From assembly GCA_020638595.1 (NCBI GenBank), contig JACKIG010000029.1, positions 1 through 51,873 of the forward strand: DNA of 51,873 nt. The letters run 5' to 3'. Shown one piece after another: positions 51,792 through 51,873 of the stretch. The position numbers and the translations under genes were made by a program. A model generated the notes under the pieces. That model was not told where the DNA came from. It searched no databases and was given only the letters and a program-made list of their open reading frames with translations. Numbering within the stretch: position 1 is the first letter of the stretch; each line of letters opens with the position of its first letter. Source of the DNA: Rhodospirillaceae bacterium (GTDB taxonomy: Bacteria > Pseudomonadota > Alphaproteobacteria > DSM-16000 > Inquilinaceae).

Positions 51792-51873
51792 GCTGGCGTC
51801 CAGCAGTCCCGGATCGATCTGCTGCTGCAGCGGGTCGAAGATGCGGTCCATGAACCCCATCAGCGCGTCGGAC
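51771..51873 (-). CDS. C-terminal end of an unidentified gene, cut by the window edge
   Basis: An open minus-strand frame enters from the right edge and ends at TAG (51771-51773). The 33 visible residues include MGFMDRIFDPLQQQIDPGLL and end SLEPIDV. The frame is free of stops, in good codon usage, and converges with kdgK at 90 bp. Too little is visible to name a family. Confidence 0.6.
   Translation of the reverse strand, partial: SDALMGFMDRIFDPLQQQIDPGLLDASLEPIDV

Overview
The window is about 52 kb of high-GC DNA that reads as an alphaproteobacterial chromosome, most like a Rhodospirillales-type organism. The reasons are family content (DUF2336, a PAS_5-like PAS protein, a mitochondrial-fission ELM1 homologue, the bacterial/alphaproteobacterial form of SerC, an antiquitin-type aldehyde dehydrogenase), strongly GC-rich third codon positions, and palindromic repeats of the kind common in that class. 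I see no rRNA or tRNA gene, no CRISPR array, no phage and no transposase gene. Taxonomy is inferred from recalled family distribution, not from a search.

Layout. 1-2752: the end of a methyltransferase gene, a 296-bp compound palindrome, an SRPBCC protein, a small membrane-protein operon and a MaoC-like hydratase. 2863-5669: serC-serA, serine biosynthesis. 5750-18549: a long run of minus-strand genes. Read in transcription order it holds kaiB, kaiC, a GlgE-like GH13 enzyme, treZ, treY, a pseudo-receiver protein, a pentapeptide-repeat protein, a DUF2336 protein and a PAS histidine kinase. 18891-24968: an exported protein, an MFS exporter, a rhomboid protease, a ROK sugar kinase, an SMP-30 lactonase and an ALDH7. 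25077-27802: a three-gene TrpXYZ-type ABC importer, closed by a perfect 47-bp inverted repeat. 27999-35582: a lipoprotein, a chemoreceptor, an exported protein with two Tudor-knot-like repeats, an acyl/oxalyl-CoA ligase with a PanE-like reductase, the ELM1 homologue and a PAS protein.

35830-41125 holds core metabolism on the minus strand: a phosphofructokinase with pyrophosphate-type signature residues, a GlpX-like protein with altered catalytic residues, aspartate-semialdehyde dehydrogenase and an SDR. 41784-49155 carries small exported proteins, a GNAT, a CitE-like lyase, a PfkB kinase and a class III aminotransferase. 49641-51680 is an Entner-Doudoroff pair: a KDPG aldolase fused to a VOC-like domain, and KDG kinase. 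The window ends inside a further minus-strand gene.

The most interesting feature is the Kai clock pair directly upstream of, and co-oriented with, an alpha-glucan-to-trehalose gene set. KaiC keeps both Walker motifs, both catalytic Glu pairs and the Ser/Thr phosphorylation pair. Signalling genes lie at the far end of the same run, including a receiver-like domain that has lost its phospho-acceptor Asp. Clock or timer control of storage-glucan/trehalose metabolism is my inference from position. The other main leads are the PPi-type PFK beside a degenerate GlpX, the aldolase-VOC fusion, and several families of large palindromic repeats.
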